A stretch of DNA of 64,000 bases, taken from the NCBI RefSeq assembly GCF_001995215.1, contig NZ_MUXN01000011.1, forward strand, positions 179,307 to 243,306, in the 5' to 3' direction. Positions 34,227 through 43,080 of this stretch are shown in pieces. The stretch comes from Amycolatopsis azurea DSM 43854 (GTDB taxonomy: Bacteria > Actinomycetota > Actinomycetes > Mycobacteriales > Pseudonocardiaceae). Within the stretch, counting starts at the first letter, position 1. Each line of letters opens with the position of its first letter. A program made the translations under genes and the position numbers. The notes below the pieces were generated by a model. It worked only from the letters and a program-made list of their open reading frames with translations. It had not been told where the DNA came from and made no database searches.

Positions 34227-35309
34227 ATGACTGTCGACGCGATGATCGAAGACCTCAGGACGCTCGTCGAAATCGAGTCGCCTTCGGGTGACATCGAGGC
34301 GCTGACGGCGTCGGCCCGGGCGGTGGCCACCATCATCGAGTCCCGTCTGGGCGGGACGGCGACCCTGGTGGAAAGCGCCGCGGGGCCGCATGTCCGGTGG
34401 TCCGGCGGCGGTGAGCCCCGCGTGCTGATCCTGGGGCACCACGACACCGTGTTCCCGATCGGCACGCTGGCCCGGCGTCCGTTCGCGGTGCGCGACGGCC
34501 GGGTGACCGGCCCCGGTGTGTTCGACATGCTCGGCGGACTGGTGCAGGCGATCCACGGCCTGGCGGCGCTCGACGACCTGACCGGCGTCGAGATCCTGGT
34601 GACCGCCGACGAGGAAACGGGGTCGCACGCGTCCCGGGCGCTGATCGAGGATCGCGCCCGCGCGTGCGGCGCGGTGCTCGTGTTCGAGGGCGCGGCCGAC
34701 GGCGGCGGTCTCAAGATCGGCCGCAAGGGATGCGGCACCTTCGAGGTCGTCATCACCGGCCGGGCGTCGCACGCCGGCCTCGAACCGGAGGCCGGGGTCA
34801 ACGCGCTCACCGAAGCCGCGCATCAGGTGCTCGCCATCGTCGAGCTCGACCGGCCCGAGGCCGGGACCAGCGTCACGCCGACCGTCGCTTCGGCGGGAAC
34901 CGCGAGCAACGTCGTGCCCGCGTCCGCGACCGTCGTGGTCGACGTCCGGGTCGAGTCCACTGAGGAGAAGGAGCGCGTCGAGGCCGGGTTCGCCGCGCTG
35001 ACCCCGCGTCTCGACGGGGCGGAAATCGAGCTGCGAGGCGGGATCCACCGGCCTCCGATGCCCGAATCCGCCGCCGCGGACCTCTTCGCCGTCGCGGAAC
35101 GGCTGCTGCCCGGGGTCGATGGCGCGGCCGTCGGAGGCGGGAGCGACGGAAATCTCACGGCCGCGATCGGCGTCCCGACCCTCGACGGGCTGGGCGCTGT
35201 CGGGGGTGGTGCCCACGCGGATCACGAGTACCTGCTGGTCGAGTTCATGGCGGAGCGGGCGGATCTGGTCACCGGCCTGGTTAGGTCGATCCTGACTTCG
35301 CACAACTAG
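34227..35309 (+). CDS. M20-family metallopeptidase, carboxypeptidase G2-like
   Basis: A 360-aa zinc hydrolase. The metal-binding motif H71-x-D73 (LGHHDTVFPIG), the bridging Asp (GPGVFDMLGG), the general base in DEETGS, and FEGAADGGGLKIGRKG followed by ITGRASHAG are those of the M20 carboxypeptidase G2 group, which removes C-terminal amino acids such as glutamate from acyl or folate-like conjugates. No signal peptide is visible. It follows the GT2 gene by 12 bp, so it may share that transcript, though no role in polysaccharide formation is obvious. A strong terminator begins directly at its stop. Confidence 0.9.
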   Translation: MTVDAMIEDLRTLVEIESPSGDIEALTASARAVATIIESRLGGTATLVESAAGPHVRWSGGGEPRVLILGHHDTVFPIGTLARRPFAVRDGRVTGPGVFDMLGGLVQAIHGLAALDDLTGVEILVTADEETGSHASRALIEDRARACGAVLVFEGAADGGGLKIGRKGCGTFEVVITGRASHAGLEPEAGVNALTEAAHQVLAIVELDRPEAGTSVTPTVASAGTASNVVPASATVVVDVRVESTEEKERVEAGFAALTPRLDGAEIELRGGIHRPPMPESAAADLFAVAERLLPGVDGAAVGGGSDGNLTAAIGVPTLDGLGAVGGGAHADHEYLLVEFMAERADLVTGLVRSILTSHN

Positions 35310-35339
35310 CAGTTCTTGCCCGATTTCGGGCAAGAACTG
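35310..35339 (+). terminator. Hairpin terminator after the M20 peptidase
   Basis: CAGTTCTTGCCCG (35310-35322), loop ATTT, and the perfect complement (35327-35339). It begins on the base after the stop codon and closes the GT2-peptidase unit. Confidence 0.85.
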
Positions 35340-35355
35340 GCGCTTCGAGGGCTCG

Positions 35356-35634
35356 ATGTGCATGATGGGTCCAGTGGAGGACGCGGACATCGTCGAGCAG
35401 GTGGCCTTGTCGACGGGTCTGTCGACGGCCATCGCCGCCCGCGTGGTCGAGGACGTCCTGGCGTTCTACCGGCAGCCGGTCGAGCAGTACGTCCGGTCGA
35501 GGCACGCCCAGTTGCAGGCCGAGGGCAGGAAGAACCCCGAGATCTTCCCGCTCGTCGCCGCGGAGCTGAGCCGTCGTCTCGTCGCGCCTCCCGACCTGTC
35601 CGAGCGGCAACTGCGCCGCATCGTCTACGGCTGA
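35356..35634 (+). CDS. Conserved small protein upstream of glmS
   Basis: A 92-aa, mainly helical protein (ADIVEQVALSTGLSTAIAAR, VVEDVLAFYRQPVEQYVRSR) with no export signal or recognised family. The helical hairpin and charged C-terminus (SERQLRRIVYG) resemble small DNA- or protein-binding proteins, but no motif proves it. It begins 17 bp after the terminator and lies 55 bp before glmS on the same strand, so it is probably transcribed with glmS. Start among ATG 35356, 35362 and 35365 is not decided. Confidence 0.65.
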   Translation: MCMMGPVEDADIVEQVALSTGLSTAIAARVVEDVLAFYRQPVEQYVRSRHAQLQAEGRKNPEIFPLVAAELSRRLVAPPDLSERQLRRIVYG

Positions 35635-35689
35635 CGGAACGCCCGGTCTTCGCGTATCCCGTCCGTTTTCTTTGTGAGGTTGACTCGTC

Positions 35690-37510
35690 ATGTGCGGAAT
35701 CGTCGGCTACATCGGCGGCCAGAACGCCGCCCCGATCCTGATCGAGGGGCTGACGCGGCTGGAGTACCGCGGCTACGACTCCGCCGGGATCTCCGTCCTG
35801 GGCGGTAAAGGCGCCCAGGTGCACCGGATCGTCGGGCGGGTGCGGAACCTGACCGCGGCCCTGCCGAAGCGGCTCGCGGGCAAGGTCGGCATCGGGCACA
35901 CCAGGTGGGCGACGCACGGCCCGGCGACCGAGGCGAACGCGCATCCGCACGTCTCCGAGGACGGCCGGATCTCCGTGGTGCACAACGGGATCATCGACAA
36001 CGCCGACGCCCTGCGCGAGCAACTCGGCCAGGCCGGGGTGACGCTGACCTCCGAGACCGACACCGAGGTGCTCGCCCACCTCATCGCGAGGTCGAACGCG
36101 AAGACCCTCGAAGACGCCGTCGTCGAAGCCGTTTCCCGCGTCACCGGGACCTACGCGATCGCGGTCACCGACACCGAGCGCCCCGACCGCGTCGTGGTCG
36201 CGCGGAACGGTTCGCCGCTGATCATCGGCGTCGGCGACCGGGAGATGTTCGTGGCCAGCGACCTGTCCGCGCTGGTCCGGCACACCTCGCAGGTGGTGCA
36301 CCTCGACGACGGCGAGTTCGCCAGCGTCTCGGCCACGGGCTACCGCACCTTCACCGTCGACGAGAGCGACACCGGCAAGGCCGCGACCGCGATCGACATC
36401 CAGGCCGACGACCTGGACCTCGGCGGTCACCAGCACTACATGTACAAGGAGATCCAGGAGCAGCCGGAATGCCTGGAGCGCATGATCCGGGGCAGGCTCG
36501 ACGACCGGTTCGGAGTGTCCCGTTTGGACGGTCTGAACCTGACCCCGCGTGATCTGCGCGGTTTCGCGAGGGTGAAGATCCTCGGCTGCGGCTCGGCGTA
36601 CTACGCGGGCCAGATCGGCGCGACCATGATCGAGGACCTGGCGCGGGTCCCGGCCGACGCGGAGGCCGCGTCCGAGTTCCGCTACCGCAACCCCATCATC
36701 GAAGCGGACACGCTCTACATCGCGGTCAGCCAGTCCGGCGAGACCGCGGACACCGCGTTCGCCGTCGAAGAGGTCAAGCGCAAGGGCGGCCGCGTGGTCG
36801 GCCTCGTCAACGTCGTCGGCTCGACGATCGCGCGGGCCTGCGACGGCGGCCTGTACCTGCACGCCGGTCCGGAGATCGCCGTCGCGTCGACCAAGGCGCT
36901 CACCAACATGGCCGTCGGCTTCGCGATGATCGCGCTGGCGCTGGGCCGGGTCCGCGATCTGTCCAACGCGGACGGACAGCGGATCGTCGCGGCGCTGCGG
37001 GCCCTGCCCGCGCAGGTCGCCGCCATCGTCGAGGCGGAGTCCCAGATCGCCGAGCACGCGAAGATCTGCGCGGACGCGCGGAGCCTGTTCTTCATCGGCC
37101 GCGTCCGGGGCTTCCCGGTGGCGCGGGAGGGCGCGCAGAAGTTCAAGGAGATCTCGTACCGCCACGCGGAGGCGTACCAGACCTCGGAACTCAAGCACGG
37201 CCCGCTCGCGCTGATCGACGAGGCGCTGCCGACGGTCGCGATCGTGCCGTCCGACGACCTCGCCGACCGCAACCTCGCCGCGATGCAGCAGATCAAGGCG
37301 CGCAAGGGACAGGTCCTGGCGATCACGCACGACACCGTGGACTTCGGCGATCTCGACGTGCCGCGGTTCGTGGTTCCGCGTTCGGAGCCGGAACTCGACC
37401 CGATCCTGCTCACGATCCCGCTGCAGCTGCTGGCCTACCACGCCGCGCTGATCCTCGGCCACGACATCGACAAGCCCCGGAACCTCGCGAAGTCCGTCAC
37501 CGTGGAGTGA
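35690..37510 (+). CDS. glmS: Glutamine-fructose-6-phosphate aminotransferase
   Basis: A 606-aa cytoplasmic enzyme that makes glucosamine-6-phosphate, the first step of UDP-GlcNAc synthesis. The N-terminal glutaminase domain starts with catalytic Cys2 (MCGIVGYIGG) and shows RYNGYDSAG-like GYDSAGISVL and THGPATEANAHPH. Two sugar-isomerase domains follow (GCGSAYYAGQIGATMIEDL, ISQSGETADT-like VSQSGETADTAF), and it ends LAKSVTVE as GlmS proteins do. Full length for the family. Its product feeds the epimerase and GT2 enzymes 3-4 kb away, although the terminator between them shows separate transcription. Confidence 0.95.
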   Translation: MCGIVGYIGGQNAAPILIEGLTRLEYRGYDSAGISVLGGKGAQVHRIVGRVRNLTAALPKRLAGKVGIGHTRWATHGPATEANAHPHVSEDGRISVVHNGIIDNADALREQLGQAGVTLTSETDTEVLAHLIARSNAKTLEDAVVEAVSRVTGTYAIAVTDTERPDRVVVARNGSPLIIGVGDREMFVASDLSALVRHTSQVVHLDDGEFASVSATGYRTFTVDESDTGKAATAIDIQADDLDLGGHQHYMYKEIQEQPECLERMIRGRLDDRFGVSRLDGLNLTPRDLRGFARVKILGCGSAYYAGQIGATMIEDLARVPADAEAASEFRYRNPIIEADTLYIAVSQSGETADTAFAVEEVKRKGGRVVGLVNVVGSTIARACDGGLYLHAGPEIAVASTKALTNMAVGFAMIALALGRVRDLSNADGQRIVAALRALPAQVAAIVEAESQIAEHAKICADARSLFFIGRVRGFPVAREGAQKFKEISYRHAEAYQTSELKHGPLALIDEALPTVAIVPSDDLADRNLAAMQQIKARKGQVLAITHDTVDFGDLDVPRFVVPRSEPELDPILLTIPLQLLAYHAALILGHDIDKPRNLAKSVTVE

Positions 37511-37577
37511 CCCTGATCTTCTGATCCCAGGGGTTTCCCCGATGTCCCCGCCGTCCCGGGTGGACATCATGTGTGAC

Positions 37578-38714
37578 ATGAAACGAGTGATTGTCACAGC
37601 AGCAGTTGTCGCCGTCGCGGCGGCCTTCACCTCGGTGCCGGCCGCCGCGGCGTCCGACCTCGGAAAGCCCGACCCCGCCGCGTTGTCGGCGGCGATCGCG
37701 GGCCTGCCGGACAAGGAAACGACGGGCGCGCTGGTCCGGGTCACCGGCGACTCGGGGTCCTGGTCCGGCACCTCCGGGGTGTCCGACGTCCGCACGCACG
37801 CCCCGGTCCGGCCGGACGGGTTCTTCCGGATCGGCAGCACGACCAAGGTCTACACCGCGGTCATGGTGCTGCAACTGGCGCAGGAACACCGGATCGACCT
37901 CGAACAGCCGGTCCAGCGGTATCTGCCCGGGGTGCTCCCGGCGGACTATCCGCCGGTGCCGGTGCGCACCCTGCTCGACCACACCTCCGGGCTGCCGTCG
38001 GTGGACATCCCCGGTCTCTACGATCCGGAGTGGATCCTCGCGCACCGCTACGAGCACTGGAGCCCGCGCCAGGTCGTGGACACCGCGCTGCGCCACCCGA
38101 TCGACTTCCGGCCCGGCACGGCGCAGAAGTACACGAACACCGCGTACGTCACCGCGGGGATGCTCGTCGAAACGGTGACGGGACAGTCCTACGCGCGCAA
38201 CCTGCGCGATCGCATCACCGTCCCGCTCGGCCTCTGGCGCACCTACTACCCGGAGGACGACCCGCGCCTGCCGAACCCGGCCGCCCGCGGTTACCTGGAC
38301 GTGGACGGGAAACTCGTCGACGTCACCGAGATGAACCAGTCCATCCCCGGTGCGGCCGGCGCGATCATCTCCACGGCCGAGGACCTCGGCGAGTTCATCA
38401 CCGGCCTGTTCCAGGGCCGGCTGATCGGCCCCGCCATGATGCCGCGGCTGTTCGCCGTTCCCCAGGTGCCCATGTTCGACGGCAGCGGTCCGGCGAGCTA
38501 CAGCCAGGGCTTGATGAAGCTGGAGCTGAACGGGATCACCGTCTGGGGGAAGACCGGCAGCCGGTACGGCTACGCGAGCGGGATCTTCGCCACCCAGAAC
38601 CTGTCCAGGGTCGTGGCGTACTCGGTCAACCCGACGGTGAAGTCGCCGGACGGGCAGCCGCTCATCGTGCGGAAGATCGCGGACGCCGCGAGCAGGAGCC
38701 TCCCGAAGGAATAG
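37578..38714 (+). CDS. Secreted serine hydrolase, class C beta-lactamase/D-alanyl carboxypeptidase family
   Basis: A 378-aa exported enzyme with signal peptide VIVTAAVVAVAAAFTSVPAA (cleavage near AAA-SD). The active site has S87-x-x-K90 (GSTTKVYT), Y185-x-N187 (KYTNTAY) and a late KTG (WGKTGSRYGYAS). These define the serine beta-lactamase/DD-peptidase fold; the family contains esterases and carboxypeptidases as well as beta-lactamases, and the specific activity is not evident. ATG 37578 starts the signal peptide; codons before it do not add to it. It ends 4 bp from the convergent GH127 gene. Confidence 0.9.
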   Translation: MKRVIVTAAVVAVAAAFTSVPAAAASDLGKPDPAALSAAIAGLPDKETTGALVRVTGDSGSWSGTSGVSDVRTHAPVRPDGFFRIGSTTKVYTAVMVLQLAQEHRIDLEQPVQRYLPGVLPADYPPVPVRTLLDHTSGLPSVDIPGLYDPEWILAHRYEHWSPRQVVDTALRHPIDFRPGTAQKYTNTAYVTAGMLVETVTGQSYARNLRDRITVPLGLWRTYYPEDDPRLPNPAARGYLDVDGKLVDVTEMNQSIPGAAGAIISTAEDLGEFITGLFQGRLIGPAMMPRLFAVPQVPMFDGSGPASYSQGLMKLELNGITVWGKTGSRYGYASGIFATQNLSRVVAYSVNPTVKSPDGQPLIVRKIADAASRSLPKE

Positions 38715-38718
38715 CGGG

Positions 38719-41130
38719 TCAGTCCAGCAGGCGCCACAGGTGGTCGGCGGTCCCGTTGTCGTCGAACTGGACGACGATCGCCGAATCCGCCGTGGACATC
38801 AGGTCCACGCCGAGGACCTTGCCGGAATTGAGGTTCTGCAGCCGGAACCAGCCGTCCCCGTTGTCCAGGAAGCGCCACAGGTGGTCCGCCGTGCCGTTGT
38901 CGTCGAACTGCACGACCCGCGCCGAGTTCGCCGTCGACATCAGATCGACGCCGAGGACCTTGCCGGAGTTGCGGTTCTTGACGCGGAACCAGCCGTCGCC
39001 GTTGTCCAGCAGCCGCCACAGATGGTCCGCGGTGCCGTTGTCGTGGAACTGGACGACCTGCGCGGAGTCCGCGGTGGACATCCGGTCGACGGCGAGGAGC
39101 TTGCCGGAGTTGCGGTTCTCGATCCTGGTCCAGCCGGACCGCCAGGGCCGCGAACCGCCGGTCGTCGGGAACGACGTCACCCGCAGCCGCGCCGCGCCCA
39201 TCGGGATCAGGGTGACGCGCTGGACCGGGGTGTTCACGGCGACCGGGCTGTCGGCCAGTTCGTCGATCACGTCCTGCTCGCCCGCCTGCCACCCGTCGAT
39301 GCGCTGGGCGTCGGCGGTGAGCCGGACCGGGCTGTTCGCCGGGGTGAACGGGTCGAGCGGGTTCCCGCCCGTCGTGACGACGGTGAACGCGGCCTGCGGC
39401 ACCAGGCCGTAGTTCCACGCCGATCCGGGTCGGACCTCGTGGACCGGCCATTGCTCGTCGCCCGCGACCCGGCTCCAGTTCTCCTGGATCGCGAGGGAGT
39501 ACGTCAGTGGTCCGCGGTCGACCGAGACGGAGTCGTGGTTGCGTGCCCAGGTCCGCGTGCGGGTGGTCATCGGCAGCCGCAGGGTGACGCGGTCGCCGGT
39601 GCGCCAGACCCGGCGGACGGTTTCGTAGCGCGGGCCGCTGCTCACCGCGACCGCGCCGCCGTTGACCGACAGCGCCGGGGCCGGGCACCAGCCGGGGATC
39701 CTGACCTGGAAAGGGAATTCCGTCGGTTTCGGCAGCGAGAAGGTGAAGGTGATGGTGTCCGAGAACGGGTAGGTAGTCGCTTGGGTGACGGTCACCGAGG
39801 TGCCGCCCGCGACCTTCGCGGTCACCGTGGACGCGCCGTACAGCATCGCGCAGAGACCGCCGCCCGCCGTGGCCTGCCACATCTCCTCGACGTAGTACGG
39901 CCAGCCCATCCCGTAGTTGTGCGGGCAGCAGCGGTAATTGTCGATGCCCGGTTCGTAGGCCTGCATGGCGAAGTCGTTGTCGAACTGGCTCAACGACTTC
40001 GGCCGCCTGTCGAGCTGGATCCCGTTCGCGGACGTCACGTAGTGGATGCTCCGCCCGGCCGGGTCCAGCGCGGCCGGAAGCAGGTTGAACGCGAGTTCCT
40101 CGACGCGGTCGGCCCAGACGGGATCGCCGGTGGCCCTGGCGAGGATCTCGTGGCTCATCATGTACTCGACGATCCCGCAGGTTTCGAAGCCCTGCCTCGG
40201 GTCGTCGTAGCCGGGCCGGACGTTCTCGTCACCGGCGAAGCCGCCACCCGGGAACTGGCCGTAGCGGCCCTGGATCCGGTCGTAGTTCGCGTAGGCGCTC
40301 GCGCGGTGCGCGGGATCGCCGGAGAGGACCCAGAACTGGCCCGGTTCGCGGAAGCCCTGGGTGATGTTGACGTTGTGCCCGGTCGGCAGGTTGTCCACCC
40401 AGTTCGCCGAGTGCCGGTGGATGGTGCGGACCAGGTCGAGCAGGAACGCCTCGCCGGTGCGGTTGTAGAGCCAGTGGACGACGTCGATCGTGTCGGCCCA
40501 GCGGGTGTGCCCCCAGCCGTCGGTGTACACGGACGTCGGTTGTGCCGCCATGAACCGGAAGTACCGGCTGAGGAACGGGACGACGCGAGTGTCCTTTGTG
40601 TACTCCTCGTACGAGCGCAGCGCGTGCAGCATCGGCATGTGCGGCCACAGATCCGCGTGACCGGATTGCCGGGTGCGCAGTTCGGACGGTCCGAAGTAGC
40701 CGTCCGGGGCCTGGGTGGCGAGGACGGCGTCGATCCAGCGGCGCGTGTCGGCCAGGACGCGGGCGTCGCCGGTGACGTAGCCGAGGTCGCCGTACCCGCG
40801 CAGCCAGTACGGCACCTCCTCCCAGCCTTTCAGCGCGGGGCGTGTCCAGCCGGTGTTGTCGAACGCGAGGTAGTGCGACACCTCCTGGTATCGGCCGTTG
40901 AGCCCGTCGAGCTGTTTGCGGAGCTGGGTGGCCAGCCAGCCGCCGGCCCTCGCGGAGCCGGGTGGGAGCCGCAGCAGGGGAGCGGGCAGCAGTGGCGCCC
41001 GGTTGGCGACATAGGGCGAGACGGCGGCGGTCGCGGCTTCGGCGGTGGCCTGCGTGGCCTGGGCTCCGATGCCGGCGGCCAGACCGGTCGCGACGGTGGC
41101 TTTGAGGAAGTTGCGGCGGGGGACTGACAT
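38719..41130 (-). CDS. Tat-exported GH127-type beta-L-arabinofuranosidase with C-terminal ricin-like repeats
   Basis: An 803-aa secreted glycosidase. The N-terminus is a twin-arginine signal (PRRNFLKATVATGLAAG). The GH127 barrel spans about 45-430: E316-x-C318 (FETCGIVEYM) and C401-C402 (YRCCPHN) correspond to the zinc-binding set of the characterised bifidobacterial enzyme, with C401 the expected nucleophile and E302 (GDENVRPG) the candidate acid/base. Beta-sandwich domains follow to about 660. The last 135 residues are two full 47-residue ricin-type repeats and a third of 41 (each ...NGTADHLWR-LD), a carbohydrate-binding module. It is divergent from a DeoR regulator across LacI-type palindromes. 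Confidence 0.9.
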   Translation of the reverse strand: MSVPRRNFLKATVATGLAAGIGAQATQATAEAATAAVSPYVANRAPLLPAPLLRLPPGSARAGGWLATQLRKQLDGLNGRYQEVSHYLAFDNTGWTRPALKGWEEVPYWLRGYGDLGYVTGDARVLADTRRWIDAVLATQAPDGYFGPSELRTRQSGHADLWPHMPMLHALRSYEEYTKDTRVVPFLSRYFRFMAAQPTSVYTDGWGHTRWADTIDVVHWLYNRTGEAFLLDLVRTIHRHSANWVDNLPTGHNVNITQGFREPGQFWVLSGDPAHRASAYANYDRIQGRYGQFPGGGFAGDENVRPGYDDPRQGFETCGIVEYMMSHEILARATGDPVWADRVEELAFNLLPAALDPAGRSIHYVTSANGIQLDRRPKSLSQFDNDFAMQAYEPGIDNYRCCPHNYGMGWPYYVEEMWQATAGGGLCAMLYGASTVTAKVAGGTSVTVTQATTYPFSDTITFTFSLPKPTEFPFQVRIPGWCPAPALSVNGGAVAVSSGPRYETVRRVWRTGDRVTLRLPMTTRTRTWARNHDSVSVDRGPLTYSLAIQENWSRVAGDEQWPVHEVRPGSAWNYGLVPQAAFTVVTTGGNPLDPFTPANSPVRLTADAQRIDGWQAGEQDVIDELADSPVAVNTPVQRVTLIPMGAARLRVTSFPTTGGSRPWRSGWTRIENRNSGKLLAVDRMSTADSAQVVQFHDNGTADHLWRLLDNGDGWFRVKNRNSGKVLGVDLMSTANSARVVQFDDNGTADHLWRFLDNGDGWFRLQNLNSGKVLGVDLMSTADSAIVVQFDDNGTADHLWRLLD
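38722..39126 (-). repeat. Three tandem 141-bp coding repeats
   Basis: Residues 669-803 of the GH127 protein repeat with an exact 47-aa period: NRNSGKLLAVDRMSTADSAQ, NRNSGKVLGVDLMSTANSAR and NLNSGKVLGVDLMSTADSAI, each ending VVQF-DNGTADHLWR. The near identity at DNA level points to recent unit duplication or gene conversion. Confidence 0.88.
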
Positions 41131-41162
41131 GGGGTTTCCCCTTTCCTGACCCGGTCCGACCA

Positions 41163-41193
41163 GATTTACATCGTTGATACAACGTTGTAAATC
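41163..41193. promoter_or_regulatory. LacI-type operator upstream of the GH127 gene
   Basis: GATTTACATCGTTG (41163-41176), 3 bp, CAACGTTGTAAATC (41180-41193) is a 14-bp inverted repeat with one mismatch. Overlapping it, TACAACGTTGTA at 41178-41189 is a perfect 12-bp palindrome with the central CG of LacI/PurR-family sites. It lies 33 bp upstream of the GH127 start. No LacI-family gene is in the window. The remainder of the gap 41194-41425 has no gene. Confidence 0.65.
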
Positions 41194-41425
41194 CGCCGTT
41201 CGCCGAAGGGCGGGGCCGAGGAGGTCTCCTGGTCGCGAACACTGCTCAAAAGGGCAGCCTCGCCGTCGATTCGGGCAGTGCCCGGCGAAAGTCCACCCCG
41301 GCTAATGTCCTCATTGGACAGAGCGCCGAAAGCGGCTTCGGTTTCCCGTGGGTTCCGTTGTCGGACCGGAGAGAAAGCAACTATTGTCGCCATGACCGCT
41401 CATCCGCCAGGGCAGGAGGTGACCG

Positions 41426-42187
41426 TTGTACGCCGAAGAGCGGCAGCGCGCCATTCTCAAGCAGGCCCGGCAGAACGGCCGTGTCGACGTGGCGACGCTC
41501 GCGGCGGCCTTCGAGATCACCAGCGAGACCGTCCGCCGCGACCTGACGGCGCTGGAGCGCAGCGGCGTGGTGCGCCGGGTGCACGGTGGCGCGATCCCGG
41601 TGGAACGGCTGGGTGTCGAGCCGGGGCTCGAAGCCCGCGACGCGGTGATGACCGCGGAAAAGGACCGAATCGCCCTGGCCGCGCTGGAGCAGGTCCCCGC
41701 CGAGGGCGCGATCCTGCTGGACGCGGGCACCACCGTGGGACGGCTCGCGCACCTGATCCCGGCCGACCGGGAACTGACCGTGGTCACCCCTTCGCTGCCC
41801 AACGCGTTCGCGCTCGCCAACCGGCCCGGCATCACGGTGATGCTGGTCGGCGGACGGCTGTGCGGGCCCACCCTGGCCTCGGTCGACAGCTGGGCGCTCA
41901 ACGCCCTCAAGGACACCTACGTCGACGTCGCCTTCATCGGCACCAACGGTCTTTCCGTCGAGCGGGGGCTCACCACGCCGGACACCGCCGAGGCGATGGT
42001 GAAGCGCGCGGCCCTCGCGTCCGCGCGGCGCTCGGTGCTGCTGGCCGACCACACCAAGGTCGGCAACGACCACTTCGCCCGCTTCGGCGAGCTCGAGGAC
42101 GTCGACACCCTGATCACCGACACCGGCATCGATCACCGGATGGCCGACGAGATCACCCGGACCGGCGTCAAGGTGATCGCCGTTTGA
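41426..42187 (+). CDS. DeoR-family sugar-responsive repressor
   Basis: A 253-aa regulator. The N-terminal DeoR helix-turn-helix is NGRVDVATLAAAFEITSETV followed by RRDLTALERSGVVRRVHGGA. The C-terminal sugar-phosphate sensor domain has DAGTTVGRLAHLI, FIGTNGLSVERGLTTPD and LLADHTKVG, all family signatures. TTG 41426 is the start because AGGAGGTGA stands directly before it. Its stop overlaps the TTG start of the first permease (TTGA), so the repressor is translated with the importer it probably controls. Confidence 0.92.
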   Translation: MYAEERQRAILKQARQNGRVDVATLAAAFEITSETVRRDLTALERSGVVRRVHGGAIPVERLGVEPGLEARDAVMTAEKDRIALAALEQVPAEGAILLDAGTTVGRLAHLIPADRELTVVTPSLPNAFALANRPGITVMLVGGRLCGPTLASVDSWALNALKDTYVDVAFIGTNGLSVERGLTTPDTAEAMVKRAALASARRSVLLADHTKVGNDHFARFGELEDVDTLITDTGIDHRMADEITRTGVKVIAV

Positions 42188-43077
42188 GGCGGACGGGCGA
42201 GCGGCTCGCCGGATACCTGATGACCGCGCCGTTCTACGTGCTTTTCGGCGTTTTCGGTCTCTTCCCGCTGCTCTACACGGCATGGGTGGCGCTGCACCAT
42301 TGGCATCTGGTCAACGGCGACACCGGGTTCGCCGGGCTCGGCAACTTCGCCGTCCTGCTCCAGGACCCGCATTTCTACAACGCGCTCTTCAACACGGTCA
42401 GCATCTTCGTCCTGTCGACCGTTCCCCAGCTGCTGGCCGCGCTCGGGCTCGCCGCGCTGCTCGACCGCCCGTTGCGTGCGCGGACGCTGTGGCGGGCCAG
42501 CGTGCTGCTGCCCAACGTCGTCTCGGTGGTCGCGGTGGCGCTGGTGTTCAGTCAGCTCTTCGCCGAGGACTACGGCGTCGTCAACTGGGCGCTGGGCCTG
42601 GTCGGTCTCGATCCGGTGGACTGGCGATCGGACCGGTTCGCCTCGCACGTCGCGGTGAGCGCGATGGTGATGTGGCGCTGGACCGGCTACAACGCGCTGC
42701 TCTACCTCGCGGCCATGCAGTCCGTTCCGCAGGAGCGCTACGACGCCGCCATGCTCGACGGCGCCTCCCGCTGGCGGACCTTCTGGTCGATCACCGTGCC
42801 CGCGATCCGGCCGACGATCGCCTTCACCGTCGTCGTCTCGACCATCGGCGGGCTGCAGCTGTTCGCCGAACCGCAGCTGTTCGACGACTCCGGCACCGCC
42901 GGGACCGGGGGCGCCGACCGGCAGTTCCAGACGCTGGCCATGTACCTGTACGAGAAGGGTTTCGGCGAGTTCGACGCCGGATACGCGGCGGCCATCGCAT
43001 GGCTGCTCTTCCTGTTCTCGGCGGGGTTCGCGCTGGTCAACTTCTCGCTCGTGCGCCGGATCCGGGGCGGTGAGTGA
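42184..43077 (+). CDS. Sugar ABC transporter permease (MalF-like)
   Basis: A 297-aa membrane subunit with six spans, the first TAPFYVLFGVFGLFPLLYTA. The EAA-type loop that docks the ATPase is ERYDAAMLDGASRWRTFWSI followed by TVPAIRP. TTG 42184 overlaps the DeoR stop; there is no ATG until residue 13. It pairs with the next gene as a heterodimeric channel of the carbohydrate CUT1 class. The binding protein is encoded on the opposite strand at 45678. Confidence 0.9.
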   Translation: MRRTGERLAGYLMTAPFYVLFGVFGLFPLLYTAWVALHHWHLVNGDTGFAGLGNFAVLLQDPHFYNALFNTVSIFVLSTVPQLLAALGLAALLDRPLRARTLWRASVLLPNVVSVVAVALVFSQLFAEDYGVVNWALGLVGLDPVDWRSDRFASHVAVSAMVMWRWTGYNALLYLAAMQSVPQERYDAAMLDGASRWRTFWSITVPAIRPTIAFTVVVSTIGGLQLFAEPQLFDDSGTAGTGGADRQFQTLAMYLYEKGFGEFDAGYAAAIAWLLFLFSAGFALVNFSLVRRIRGGE

Positions 43078-43080
43078 GGC

